Shown one piece after another: positions 1-10,941 of a DNA stretch of 64,000 nt. The notes below the pieces were generated by a model. The model had not been told where the DNA came from. It did not search any database and saw only the letters and a list, made by a program, of their open reading frames with translations. Within the stretch, counting starts at the first letter, position 1; the number at the start of each line of letters is the position of its first letter. This DNA is from Pristionchus mayeri (Eukaryota; Nematoda; Chromadorea; Rhabditida; Neodiplogasteridae). Location of the stretch: assembly GCA_036245805.1 (NCBI GenBank), contig BTRK01000004.1, forward strand, positions 38,404,907 through 38,468,906, in the 5' to 3' direction. Made by a program: the position numbers and the translations under genes.

Positions 1-315
1 AGCCAAACTCACAGTTGTATAACGACAAAAATTATTCTGTGAAAAGTTAGATTTCAGTTCTGGGGAAATATTGATCGAACATTTTCAGTCGATAGCAACG
101 GAATAATTATCAAGCACTTCTCGAGATTAACACAATTTTATGACGGGGGGGGGGGGAGCCTAAGCATATTAATCGAAATTCTGGATAAATGTCTTGCGTA
201 TTGATAAATCTCTTTCGCTTAATAGATTATGCATCCGTATGACAATCTAAATAGGCCCATACAATATTAAGCCATCTGGAGAGAAATCACCAATTTTGCA
301 AATATACGTGTCAAT
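1..315. other. Intergenic, no gene seen
   Basis: No convincing exon is visible on either strand. The only notable feature is a run of ten or more G residues near position 147-157, a likely slippage tract. Confidence 0.5.
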
Positions 316-1180
316 ATATCACGTGTCTTCTGAGAGATTGCATGAAAACGAACCCCCTGAGGAACTAGCTGCAAAAGTTTGAGCAATCTGGCAAGGAAAA
401 TTATGACAGAGTCTAGGGGCAGTGAGAAAACTTTTGTACCAGTGGTTTTCCCTGGAACCGGCTTTTAGGCGTTTTCCGGATGTGGTTCCGGCTCTGACGT
501 ACCTTTGTTCATTTTTGAGCTACAATGACGGTATGGTGCTCAAAATGTGCGGAAAATTATTTTAAGAGACTTTTATGTTTTGGCCGAAGCTCTAGTACCA
601 CGAGATCATGGTGAAAATATCGAAAAATTCAGTCGAGATTCATAAAATAATTCATATCTCACTCGGTACCCCACCTTACACAGTGTTTTCTTTGCAGATT
701 CTGAATCTACGTACTCACATTAGTTTAGGAAAAATCAGCTGGAGAGTCGGCAGGTGTTAGAACAGGTCTCAATAAGCCAAAATTTGCGACAAAGTCGCAA
801 ACTCGAAAATTAATAATTCTCAATTTTACGTCGAAATTGCTCAGATCTATTTATTCTTTCATATTTCTGCGTTTACTAGTCTAGTTGTACCAATTTCTAT
901 AGTAAAATCGGAAGATTTCTATACTTTCAAAATGTCATGTTTTTCACATCGTAATTTCTGAAATTTGAAGGTGTCTAGTTCAACATTTCGGGATTGTACC
1001 AAATACTCACTATTTAAATTTTAAAGTATGCCTAAGATATTGTAAAAATTTGCAAAAAATCACTGGTACAAAAGTTTTCTCACTGCCCCTAGACCCTGTC
1101 ATAATTTTCTTTGTCAGATTGCTCAAACTTTTGCACCTGGTTCCTCATGGTCATGCAATCTCTCAGAAGACGAGTGATAT
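316..1180. repeat. Foldback (inverted-repeat) element
   Basis: The left arm (about 316-450) is repeated in reverse complement at about 1050-1180. For example, GCAAAAGTTTGAGCAATCTG at 371 is matched by its complement at 1115-1134, and TCTTCTGAGAGATTGCATG occurs at both tips. The arms are about 130 bp with several mismatches, and the interior of about 600 bp is AT-rich and non-coding. I could not define a target-site duplication. It is probably a non-autonomous MITE-like element, and short ORFs running across it are not genes. Confidence 0.7.
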
Positions 1181-1475
1181 CAAAGTATCAGAGTGGTCAG
1201 TTGCGAGTAATCAGGGGAGTTGGCGATGTCTTATCAACGTGCTTCCTCTTATCTTATCAGTCGCTCAAGCATTCACACTTTCTGCCGTCTTTACTTCGTC
1301 GTCAACTTCGTTTTTGCGCGATACATAAATTTTTCGCTGCATTGTAATTCATTTGTATGTTTCTTATTCACTTCTTCATCATTTTCTCTTATTGTATATG
1401 TAGTCAATCAGCCTTCTCTGTCTGTATTCTTCCTGATAATTCTTTCTGCAGGATGAAAAAAAAAACAATTCAGTG

Positions 1476-2937
1476 ATGGGCCAGTACTCGTCTTTACCAG
1501 CCGTCTCACATGGCAATCATCGACTTTCCACAATGACAAATTCAACTACTGCCATACAACCCACTGGATTGTCCCTCTTCGAGCAGTTGCCAATGGACAT
1601 TCTCTGGAAAATCATTGATTACATCCCGAGCTCCTCTCCGCATCTTAGACTGGTAAGCAACTTATTCAATTGCATTCAATATTAAAATAAAATTGTTCAT
1701 TTATCAATAACATCGCCATAATTTGCAATTTGTAGACTTCCCACATGCTCAGAAGGTGTGTTGATGAATATGCCTTGCGTAAGCCAAAAGATCCCGTAGT
1801 AGATGAAGTGCGAATCTATTGCAAATCTAAAGCCCTGGTAATCTCGAAGTTGTCATTAATAAAAACAGCCTCAAAATTGCAGTTTAAAATATGGATCTAT
1901 CTCCCCGATAGCAACATGAAGATCTTCCAACGGAGGCTGATTCCCGTATTGCAGCACATTTTAGCGTATCCGATTGACTACATTCCTTATAAAGATGGAA
2001 TGGTGAGTTGCTACGAATACTACTTATTTTAAACAAAAACGTCACGTTGTAAAACGACACAACATAAAAAAAAACATATTTTGATCTGGTCATTGCTCGA
2101 AGAAGTCAAAACTTCAACAACAGGATACAATTAGTCATAATTTTAGAAAGTTTGTATGTCTGACTTGCAGATATGGCGGCTGGATGTTGGAGTTAACTAT
2201 AATTACCTCCTGACATACTTAGGACAATGCATAGGAAGAAGCAAACGAGTAACCATCGAATGCGACAACAAAAGCTTGGATTTCAAAATCTGGAGTCAAC
2301 AAATCAACAAAGTTCTCAAAGGAATCGCTTTTGACATTCTGCATTTCGACGCTAAAATGTTCACGTATGAAGTAGTGTAAGTTATTTTCCAATTGATGTT
2401 ATTTGAAATTGCATACATTTTCAGTGGATTTCTCCTGAAGACAATAAAAGATCACGGAGTGAGAGATGTAACAATAGTTCCTGGGTATAACACTACTTGT
2501 AATCCAAGTGAGACGATCATGTTTAACTTTAATTTATGACTATATTTACAGCCGAATTTCTTCTGGAACTATCATCACTCGTTCGCTCACTGTGCATTGT
2601 CCAAAACGAATTCTGTGCCAGCAATAGCAGAATTATTTATTTCTTTTGTCTTCCCACTAGCATCGATTGGTCATCAATCATTCCTGAAATGTTTTCGAAC
2701 AAAATTGACACACTTCTACTGAGAAACTGCTCGTTGCCGGGATACATCAGTCTAGATGAAGCAGAGAGTCTCAAAGAGGTACGAATACCAACAAAAGAAA
2801 ACAAAAAAGCTCCGTTTCAGAAACTTCCTAAACTCGACAAGAAGATATGGTTCTCAGCCGAAAAGTGTTTCCATAAAATGGATTACGTCAAGAACGAGAG
2901 AAGTCAAGTCGGTGACTATTGCGCAAAGTGTAAGTAA
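1476..2937 (+). CDS. F-box protein F1 (intact)
   Basis: F-box proteins are usually SCF ubiquitin-ligase adaptors; the substrate here is unknown. The exons I infer are 1476-1652, 1736-1837, 1883-2002, 2171-2376, 2425-2507, 2552-2778 and 2821-2937. All have GT-AG borders and stay in frame, giving about 343 residues. The F-box core (FEQLPMDILWKIIDYIPSSS) sits at residues 28-59, cut by an intron after LRL as in every family copy here. The next exons carry the family C-terminal domain, including EFLLELSSLVRSL, a DWSSIIPEMFSNKID block, PGYISLDEA and a last exon LPKLDKKIW. The start is the first ATG in the F-box frame; the ATG at 1453 runs into a stop. The 45-nt intron at 1838-1882 is a multiple of three without a stop, so its retention would stay in frame. 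The C-terminal domain is recognised only as shared among copies in this window. Confidence 0.85.
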
Positions 2938-2965
2938 ACAAATCTTAGTTTAGAAAAACCTTTTC

Positions 2966-3845
2966 GGCTCTGTAGGAATATCGAGGTCCGAATGGACTAA
3001 CGAGGTCCAAATGGAATAACGAGGTCCCAATGGGCCCCCATGGATTAACGAGGTTCCATTCGCAATATCGAGGTCCCAATAATTTATGTTTTTTAAAGGT
3101 GTTTTTTCTCAATATTAATGTAAATTGGAAAGTACACAGTTGGTTTGTTGATTTCGGGAAATAGTGGTAGTTGTCGGCTTCATCGAAGTGGTCGAAGTTA
3201 GAGTAGTTGATGGATGTACCGTCGACGAATGGGGTACCGATACAGGCTTAGGAACATGACCGACGGCATGTCTTGGTGAATCCATTCTCATCACCGCTTG
3301 CTGCACGGTATCCGATACACGATGAGCAAGATGTTCCATGGGCTGTTGAGTATCCTACTGGATCGTTTCCATGGGGATCATCCCCTTCGTCTGAGCGTTG
3401 ATGAACTGGCTGTTGCTCAAACGGTACATGGGTCGAAACCGACGAACACCAACGGTAACGAAGACAAGACGGAATATGTGGTAGCAACGCATTCCCTCGA
3501 TACATATTGATGTCACAACTGATCTATTTCACTGAATAAGCAGTGTGAGGAGCAAAGAAAAATAAGAGGGGGGTGTGACAGGTGCATGGGCGGAATGTGA
3601 TGAGCACAAGTAGCGGAGAGGTGGTCGACTGAGAAACGATCCTAAATTCAGTACTACTTGGCATGTTACAATTCAAATAGTGCGAAACGATGGCATTTGA
3701 TATATTTATGACGAAATATTTTACAAAAAACAACTTGTGATTGGGACCTCGATAATCCGACTCGGACCTCGTTAATCCGTCGAATCTATTCGGACCTCGT
3801 TATTCCGGCAGATTTCCATTGGGACCTCGTTATTCCTACAGAGCC
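2966..3845. mobile_element. 880-bp TIR element with repeated end motif
   Basis: The outer ends are inverted (GGCTCTGTAGGAATA at 2966 against TATTCCTACAGAGCC ending at 3845). Both ends carry repeats of AATAACGAGGTCC with small variations: at least four at the left (2980-3085) and four at the right (3745-3835), in opposite orientation. Such sub-terminal repeats are typical of transposase-binding sites. The interior has a T/S/P-rich minus-strand open stretch at about 3115-3505 that changes frame and contains stops, perhaps a captured gene fragment. No clear target-site duplication. It lies just downstream of F1. Confidence 0.75.
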
Positions 3846-4153
3846 AGCATTTCATTCAGTTATTAACAACGGGCTTTTCATTGCGCACTCTTCAAGGGAG
3901 GACGAGCGATTTGAAGTGTCATTTTCGTGAAACCTTTTATTATTTTTTTTAAAAATTGTATTACTGCTTGAGTAATCAAAATGATGTATTGTTCACCCGA
4001 AACAAGGTAATGCATCTCAGAGAAAGAATTACCGGACTTGAGGACAACAAGATAACAAATGTGTTCCCAATTTATGAGCTCTTCGTTTCACATCATGCAC
4101 ATTCTGATCATAACATTCGTGTGTCTCTCAAAAACAATCGTAAATAAGATTCC

Positions 4154-7100
4154 TCATTTCTCATCAAAATTGTGTACCCTACCCCGCTTTCGACGCATCA
4201 CACAACCAACAATAACTTCTACTACGAATACAATCAGAATACCTACAGTGCAAATGCCGAAAAACAGCCAAATAGCGTCGAAACTGGAGAGGGACAGAGG
4301 CGCGGCATCCATGCCCTGCACCTTCCGTGAGTAGACGCCATAAGGAGCGATGTAGCGGGCCATTATCCCTGTTGAATATCAATGTATTCGAACGATGTGT
4401 AGAAACGCGAAACTAACGAAGAAATGCGAGAACAGTGATGGCAATAGTGCTTCACAGTGATTAAGGCAACTCACTCGGATATATTGCCGACGTCATCGCG
4501 ATTGCTCGGTTGAATGATTCGACGAGATCGCGACGTTTTCTGCAAATGCATATTTTACATATGAAAATCTGATCGATTAAGAATGTTTTTTCAATAGATT
4601 CTTGAACAAAGTATGTTTGCCTCTAAAAACGAGTATTGTATCATTATATTTAGTATTGTCTTACTTTGAGATCGCGAAAGAGAATGGTTGTTGCGTGATC
4701 ACACTGTCAGCAATGAAGATGAGCTGCGCGGGACGATTGTAGACGAGCACGTCGGCTCTACATTTAGACGAGTAATTACAAGAAAAATATAAGTAGATAA
4801 GTGAAGTTTCTCAAAGGAACGTTGCTTTGTGAAACTGATATATTCTCAGTGTTTTTAGCTGCATAAACACGCAAGATGGATAAGAGTAGACCTAACCGCA
4901 GTAATTCGTTGCCGATTTTCGTGAAGCCAATCACATTATGAAGCTCCTCGAGTTGAGCGAAGTATCGGCTGCCCGAGTCTGGCGCCATTATCGAACTGCA
5001 ATGATTGAGGTCGATGCTAAGATGCGATGTTCAGAAATTATGGTAGTGCCCGTGCATTACTGCCACACCCTTGGATTTCGTTCGGTTCGACTTTTCACAT
5101 TCATGACTATTGTATTATCTATCCATATATCATTCAATTTTCAAGTCAATCAATATTCGAGGCAATACAGAAAACGTCAGAGAGAGCACACATTATGACT
5201 CTCATCATAATGTGTGTTCTCTCACCGGCCTAAGGTGAAAGGTAACGTATAAAGTAGAGTGATTTCTCCCTCAATACATATCAAAAGTTTTCATACACTC
5301 ACCTCATTTCTTTCAATCGATTCCATCTCTCGCACTCATCTCCTGTGCAGTATACGTGTAGACGAAACGTCGGCCACACCATAGCAGTCGCTCCTTGCCA
5401 TTCCATCTTGTCGAGCACCTAAAAGGGGCAGTAAAATGTGTGAATCATAGCTTGCACATCACTGGCGGCAAATTATTTTCCTACCGTGTCGCTCTATTCA
5501 TGGTTGGGCACTCCCCCTCGTGTTGAGGGGGACGCGCTCAACCAAGAATATGGATCAACGTGATTGCCGCCGGCGTGGGGAACTATGATATGAATACTAC
5601 GAAAGTTCGTGACATTAACGCAGTTGCCAAAAAAGGTATAGATTCTAGGAGAGCAAACTGTATTTCTCAAAGATATCATGCGTTATATTTTTTCAAATAG
5701 TCATCGAATACTGTTCCACTCACATCAGCGAACGAGGTTATCGTGTATCCTCTCAGCAGATCCGACGCGAGAGTCGAACTGAGCAGTGGATCGAGCATTT
5801 GGGCAAATAAGAGTACCGCGAAGAGGTACAACGAGAGGAGCACCCGGGAAGGCAAGGTGTGGCTAAATGCAGATACTAAATACAGATAAAGTGTCTTCCA
5901 GTCCTCGAGACTGCGGTCAGATTGGAATGCCCAACCTCTCCAGACCTATTGCAAAATGAACATTATCATTTTCGATGATAAATATTGTAGAAAATTGAAA
6001 ATATGAGTTGATGCTTTTGAAATCACCATGGAGGTTCGATACACGGGTTGGCGCTATGAACAATAGAGTATGCGCCCGTGACGATGTTTTTCAGAGAAAT
6101 TTTCGGCCTCAGGTTAGTTGTGTTCATTTTCTGGAAATATTTGTTTGCAGAGAAAATTGAATTATCGACCAACCGAAAAGTCCAATTTGTTGAGGATAGT
6201 ATTTAATGAGTTGACGACTAGCACCAACATACAGAACATGATGAGGTACTCGTTGAAAAATAGATCGGTGAAGCCCTACAAAGGGAAAAAATGGATTGTT
6301 TAACAAGTTGTAAGTTGTTTCAAATTAGTTCTCACATCCCTGATTTTCGTTCGATCCTCAGGCACAACGTAGCCATAGGAGATGGCTGTGACGGGAAGAG
6401 TGAAGAATACCTAACAAATACCTATGACACCCGTAGCATGTCCTTTTCAATAATAACTGAAGGTTTTCTGAACCGGGATCGCGATTTCGAATTTGTTACG
6501 GATGTTGATTATATCAGAGGGTAATATGTTAGTATCCGTCTAATTGTTTCCAATTAACTCACATACCTTCTCAAGTAAAGGTAGTTCTTGTCGGATCAAT
6601 GCCCACGAGACATCGGCAGTGCCTGAAATGCCCGGAAACTTTATGGAGCCCTTATATTTTTTTTCACTTTAAAAAAAAGTTCCATGACTCAGAATTCACA
6701 GCGTTTTCATGCGACAAATTGATTAAATGTATAATATCGCTTCCTACAACCCACCATTCCTGAGCATCTCGTAGAATTCTTTCGGATCGAGAGATGATAT
6801 CTCCTTTAGGTAGGGAATGGCTGTGAGGCCAGCAGCTCGCAGAACAATCTTGAAGTAATCCACGTTGACACCTGAATACTAATATTGCTTTATTTGTTAG
6901 CCTTAAAAACGCAGAATACTCAAAGCTCTGCTCAAAGCATTGAGAATGCACTAACATTTTGCCTCCCCCCCCCTCTCATCATTCAGTATTCACGAATACG
7001 TAATGGTTACGAGCGCACTTCAATCTTAGAGAATACATGGAACACGTTCGCGCATAAGGAACTCAAATATCTTACCTGCCCTTTCGCAGCTTGCAAACGG

Positions 7101-7163
7101 ACATTCCTCGCTCAGCTGATGGTAGTGCTTGTCGCGGAAGCTGCCTATTGCTATTAGACTCAT
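4154..7163 (-). CDS. Ionotropic glutamate receptor-like channel (intact)
   Basis: Inferred exons in gene order are 7163-7076, 6871-6755, 6622-6567, 6410-6336, 6275-6174, 5945-5724, 5418-5303, 4995-4897, 4757-4665, 4539-4475 and 4368-4154, all in phase, giving about 415 residues. The order fits the ligand-binding and channel part of nematode iGluR-like proteins. The S1 half has HYHQLSEECP, then GVNVDYFKIVLRAAG, then TAISYGYVVPED. The first membrane segment is in LIMFCMLVLVVNSL. A pore/M3 region follows (SLYLFAVLLFAQMLDPLLSS), which replaces the canonical YTANLAAF motif. The S2 half has ADVLVYNRPAQ, and the last helix (IWLFFGICTVGILIVFVVEV) is followed by a basic tail. No amino-terminal domain or signal peptide is seen. 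An acceptor-like ATTCAG just before the first ATG, shared with the decayed copy, suggests a missing 5' exon. The likely role is a plasma-membrane chemosensory or modulatory channel; the ligand is unknown. Confidence 0.8.
5499..5587. repeat. Possible short hAT-like MITE in an intron
   Basis: It lies in the intron between receptor exons 6 and 7. The right end (GCCGGCGTGGGGAACTATG) resembles the tip of the 15769-16531 element. An internal hairpin is formed by CCCCCTCG and GAGGGGG. No target-site duplication could be matched, so the call is weak. Confidence 0.3.
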
Positions 7164-7821
7164 TGCACTGAATACTAAATGAAGGATTTGCTGGATGTAG
7201 AGGGCAAATCGTTGCAAAGTAGCATCACCGGAGGCAAATAAAGCTGGTAATTACACATAAGCAAACAATGATTCAAGGTGGGCTGTATTGGTTGACTTGC
7301 GAATAATCATCGTCCGATCGTTGAATGATCCATGTGGAAAACGAAGATACAATTACTCGAATTGCGTGCTTCATGGGTAAATATCGACGTTCGGAAAAAC
7401 AACAAAGCTTTTCGAGTATAACGAGCTGTGCCATGAGCGTCGAATCTTCTCATATTTCCAACTAGTGGGACTAGAGAAGGCGGAATAATTTACCGTGAAC
7501 TATCATAGATAATGAGACTCCACGTGCTTACCAGACTAGGGAATATGTGAGAGGACAAGGACAATGCAGGGATGGTTCGCAGGTATTTTTAGATACTCTC
7601 ACTCCGTTAAGACAGGATAGCCATGCTTGCGAGGCAATTCCTAAACGCGCAAACAGTGTTGCAAAACATCAATATGGGTTCCAAAGACGAGCAGAAAGAG
7701 GGAAAACGTAATGGGTACACCTTGTTCCTATTGGACTCTACTACTGATATGGCAGATGCGCAGATTTGTAATGTTTTTCTCCCGCAGAGAATATCAAAAA
7801 CATCACATGCGTGGAGTGGGC
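7164..7821. other. Spacer between the two receptor copies, no gene seen
   Basis: This holds the unread 5' flank of the intact receptor. I looked on the minus strand for a signal-peptide exon ending in a phase compatible with 7163 and found no convincing one. The right part merges into repeat sequence also found near 12.6 kb. Confidence 0.4.
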
Positions 7822-8520
7822 AAGCGAATATCTGAGCAGCGAAGCGAGTAAGCCACGTAGTCCGCGCAGATGCCTTGTTTCATGCGGCTTGTTTGCCCTT
7901 GCCGTCTGACCAATGCTTTTGGGAAAGAGGGGAGGTATCGCCGTGCAATCTCGATTGATCGAAAAGGTTTGTTCTGTTTAACATTATAATCTAAACCCAA
8001 TCGCATTCAAGAAAATTCACAAGTTCCGAAGAAAATTCTGGACAAATAAAGAAAACAAAGTAGAAACGATTCAACATGCATTAAAACTCGTTAAAATCAC
8101 AGTCGCGATAACGAATTTTTCTTGATTGTATTGCCACTGTGAGGCTCACAACATATTCATCGGGCAGCACCTCGGAATGTGCAGGTTCACTCTATCCCTC
8201 TCTTTCCCTGTCAGTCCCGCATACATTGGTTAGGGAGACATGCGCAAACAAGCTCCTCACTAAGACCCCGTTTTGTAGTGGGATTGAATGATGATCCATA
8301 TTCGATAATTATCACACATTGTGGACTTGAGTTCCCTAATTTCTTGAGAAAGTTGACTAGATCTCCCCCCCCACTAGGTGAGAGTTCGGCGCGATACCTC
8401 TCTCACTTTCCCACATGCACTGGTAAGCAGGATAGGGCAAACAACTGCGCCGAGAAGCCTCGGTCTCTGTGCGGACGTGTTTTACACCCTTTGCTTCTTA
8501 CTTATTCGCTAGTCCACAAG
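7822..8520. repeat. Dispersed inverted repeat with a later insertion
   Basis: The segment 7822-7935 (GAGCAGCGAAGCGAGTAAG, then ACGTAGTCCGCGC) recurs in inverted form, split, at about 8195-8240 and 8428-8515. The block between the two halves (8265-8425) looks like a later insertion. A direct copy of the same sequence sits at 12600-12730 and a partial one at 12870-12935. It is a non-coding foldback family. Confidence 0.6.
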
Positions 8521-8530
8521 CCATGTTGGG

Positions 8531-8623
8531 AGCAATTTGTCTGACTCTCTTCAGTTTGCATGCTCTCTCGTCTCTCTGACCGGCGAGAGAGCGTGCAAAC
8601 TGAAGAGAGTCGGACCATTGCTC
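8531..8623. repeat. Long hairpin
   Basis: A 28-nt arm at 8543-8570 (GACTCTCTTCAGTTTGC...) pairs with 8584-8611 with one mismatch across a 13-nt loop. Weaker pairing extends outward to 8531 and 8623 (AGCAATTTGTC / GGACCATTGCT). It may be the folded tip of the neighbouring repeat or a transcribed hairpin. Confidence 0.75.
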
Positions 8624-9251
8624 CATGATGGGCTGATATTCTCTTCGAGAATGCACATCGAATGAACACGCATGCGATAGCTGCACTAGTTTCGAGATGC
8701 TAGAGTGGAACCCTTAATTTGTTTTCTCATTTTCATTATTTGCTGGACTTGTATTTTTCACATACTTGTATTTTCTTCTTGTACTTCACTTTTCCAAGCC
8801 TTTTATATTTTCATACATGGTGAGAACAGTGATTTTAATGAGTTTGTTTTTCATTGCAATCGCGGGCAACCATTAGAAGCAGTAGGTCTCACATATTTCA
8901 CTTGTGCACATTTTTCCATTGATTGTTTTTACTTCTTCAAATATTCAGTGCAATGAGTCTAATCGCGATCGGGAGCTATCGCGACAAGCACTACCATCAG
9001 CTGAGCGAGGAATGTCCATTGGCAAGCTGCGACCGTGCAGGTGGTACATTTCACCAGCATTTGAAGCGTACATGCGCTGATGTTTCATGTGAAATATTTC
9101 CTAATGTCTTTGGACTGTACTCTAGGATAGCAATGCCGCCGTTGGCATTTACCATGCATGAATACTAAGTTCGTACGGAGGGAGGGGGCCATGCGGAGTG
9201 GATAAAGTGTAGCTAAAACAAAAATGTAATGCACCATTTTTCAGAGTTGTC

Positions 9252-10501
9252 GAATGGAATCAGACACAGAGCATCGATTCTCTCGAGAAACAGATCAGGA
9301 ATTTCTCGTATAACCCAGAGGATGGGGTGACATTCGACACGTGGATTGACCGTCACAGAGAGATATTCGAGAATGATCTGGCAGAGATGGTTGATGGTGA
9401 TAAGGGGAGATTATTGCTCAGACATGTCGATGACAAAGTGTACAAGCAGTTCACTGATCACATCAGACCGAAAAAGCCATCGGATCTCAAGTTCGAAGAG
9501 ATCGTCACAAAATGCAGGACTTGTTTGGAGACAAAAAGACTGTATTTGAGAAGAGACTAGACGTATTCGGTCTCAAGATGTCTAAGCTGAAGTGTGATGA
9601 CATCAAGGCGTTTTCATCGATCGTAAATAGAGTAGTGGAAGAGGCAAATATCAAGGATATGCCTCTGGAGCAGTTCAAAGCAATTGTGATGCTGACGGGA
9701 ATGGATCTTCCCAGACACGTTGCTACAATATTCAACGTGATGAATGCAATCAGATCTGAAGAGAAGCCGACGATTCAGTCAATTCTCGGAGTGGTGGATA
9801 CGTACAAGGAAGTGTACGGGGATGCGCATTTGGTTGCAAACCAGCACAATACGCACGTGAATGCAGTGAGAAACTCCTGTCGATATAGAGATCAAAGACC
9901 AAATGGGAGTGAAACAGATCAGAAACAGCGATGTGCCGGGTGTGATCGGCTGCACAGGCGATCTGAATGCCCTAACGCGAGTTCCGCGTGCTTCAACTGC
10001 AATCAGATTGGTCACCATGCATGTAGATGTCCGCATGAGAAAGAAGGCGACAATGAAGAGCCAAGCCATGAGAACAAGGCCCGTGTAATTGTGAACGAAA
10101 GTGCACGGAGGAATTCGTCGTTCGACATCGAAATGAGACTCAACGGGAAGGCTGTCACAATGATCGCAGATACGGGATCCGATTTGACTATCATTTCGGA
10201 GGAATCTTGGATAGAGGCAGGAAGGCCACTACGAGTACGAACCAAGGAAAATGCGATGTGTGCTAATGCGTCGAGTCTGAAGTTGACGGGAATATGCCAG
10301 CTGGATATCGGATTGAATGGAGTGACGATAAGAAGCAGAGTGTTCATCAGTAAATCGAAGTTGAATATCCTCGGAAAGGACAACTTCAGGAAATTCTTTC
10401 AGCTGATTCCCAGATCGGTGAAAGCGTGTGAAGTGGAACCGAGGAGAGTGAGTTTGGCTGACCGCAGTGCGGGACACTCATGTACAAAGCGACTGACCTG
10501 A
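9252..10501 (+). pseudogene. Gag-protease ORF, frameshifted
   Basis: The first frame (to about 9510) reads a Gypsy/Cer-like capsid segment (FDTWIDRHREIFENDL, then LLLRHVDDKVYKQF). The sense then continues in another frame from about 9512 (DLFGDKKTVFEKRL), so there is a single frame break near 9500-9515. The second frame has two cysteine knuckles (CAGCDRLHRRSEC and CFNCNQIGHHACRCP, the latter a CCHC-type) and an aspartic protease active site MIADTGSDLTII. The ORF stops at 10501, just inside the downstream repeat array. The 5' end is missing. It is a retroelement relic, not a host gene. Confidence 0.75.
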
Positions 10502-10941
10502 ATGAGGGGTCGCCCGAGATAGTAGTGATTGACCAAGAGGAGGGATCACTAAAGGAAACAGCAGTTGACCGAAACACGGGACTGCCCGAGAACAGAGTGA
10601 CTGACCAAGAGAAGGGGTCACCTGAGGAACTTGTGAGTGACCTAGGAGAGGGCTCACTTGAGGAAGCAGCAGTTGACCTACAGGAGGGACTGCCCGAGAA
10701 TACAGCGACTGACCACAGTAAGGGGTCGCTCGATGAATTAGTGATTGACCTAAATGAGGGATTACTGAGGAGACTACGTAAGCCCGGATCAAGCGCGGAC
10801 TGTGGAAGTTCGTTGAATTCTGATTGCCGGAAGGAGGCATTCAGTGGCGATCCTGGGACTGAGGAGACGAGATTTCTATCGATGATAGAACGTCCTTCCA
10901 CGACAAGATTCCGCCTGAAAAGTTGTCATTGTCAGAATTAA
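10480..10941 (+). CDS. 36-bp tandem-repeat ORF of the retroelement
   Basis: Eight head-to-tail 36-bp units run from 10489 to 10776 and encode 12-residue repeats of the form V-x-D-x-x-E-G-S-x-E-E-x, for example VSDLGEGSLEEA. The acidic protein continues with a non-repeated tail (CGSSLNSDCRKEAF) to a stop at 10941, 153 residues in all. Its ATG at 10480 overlaps the end of the protease ORF by about 22 nt in a different frame. It could be expressed by -1 frameshifting or re-initiation, or simply be a decayed join. The same 36-bp repeat occurs in the second element copy near 58170-58560. No function is recognised. Confidence 0.5.
   Translation: MYKATDLNEGSPEIVVIDQEEGSLKETAVDRNTGLPENRVTDQEKGSPEELVSDLGEGSLEEAAVDLQEGLPENTATDHSKGSLDELVIDLNEGLLRRLRKPGSSADCGSSLNSDCRKEAFSGDPGTEETRFLSMIERPSTTRFRLKSCHCQN

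Noticed and set aside
1050..1456. Overlapping 78-92-codon ORFs upstream of F1
   Set aside because: They span the end of a foldback element and have no ATG start or family similarity.
6038..6147. Possible extra exon of the intact receptor (KMNTTNLRPKISLKNIV)
   Set aside because: It has splice-like borders but would leave phase 2, while the next exon (from 5945) must be entered in phase 0.
8179..8544. 121-codon ORF
   Set aside because: Lies in an inverted repeat with a later insertion; no domain and no splice context.
9327..9560. Gag start at 9327
   Set aside because: The frame is open further upstream to at least 9252 and lacks an ATG; the true 5' end is missing.
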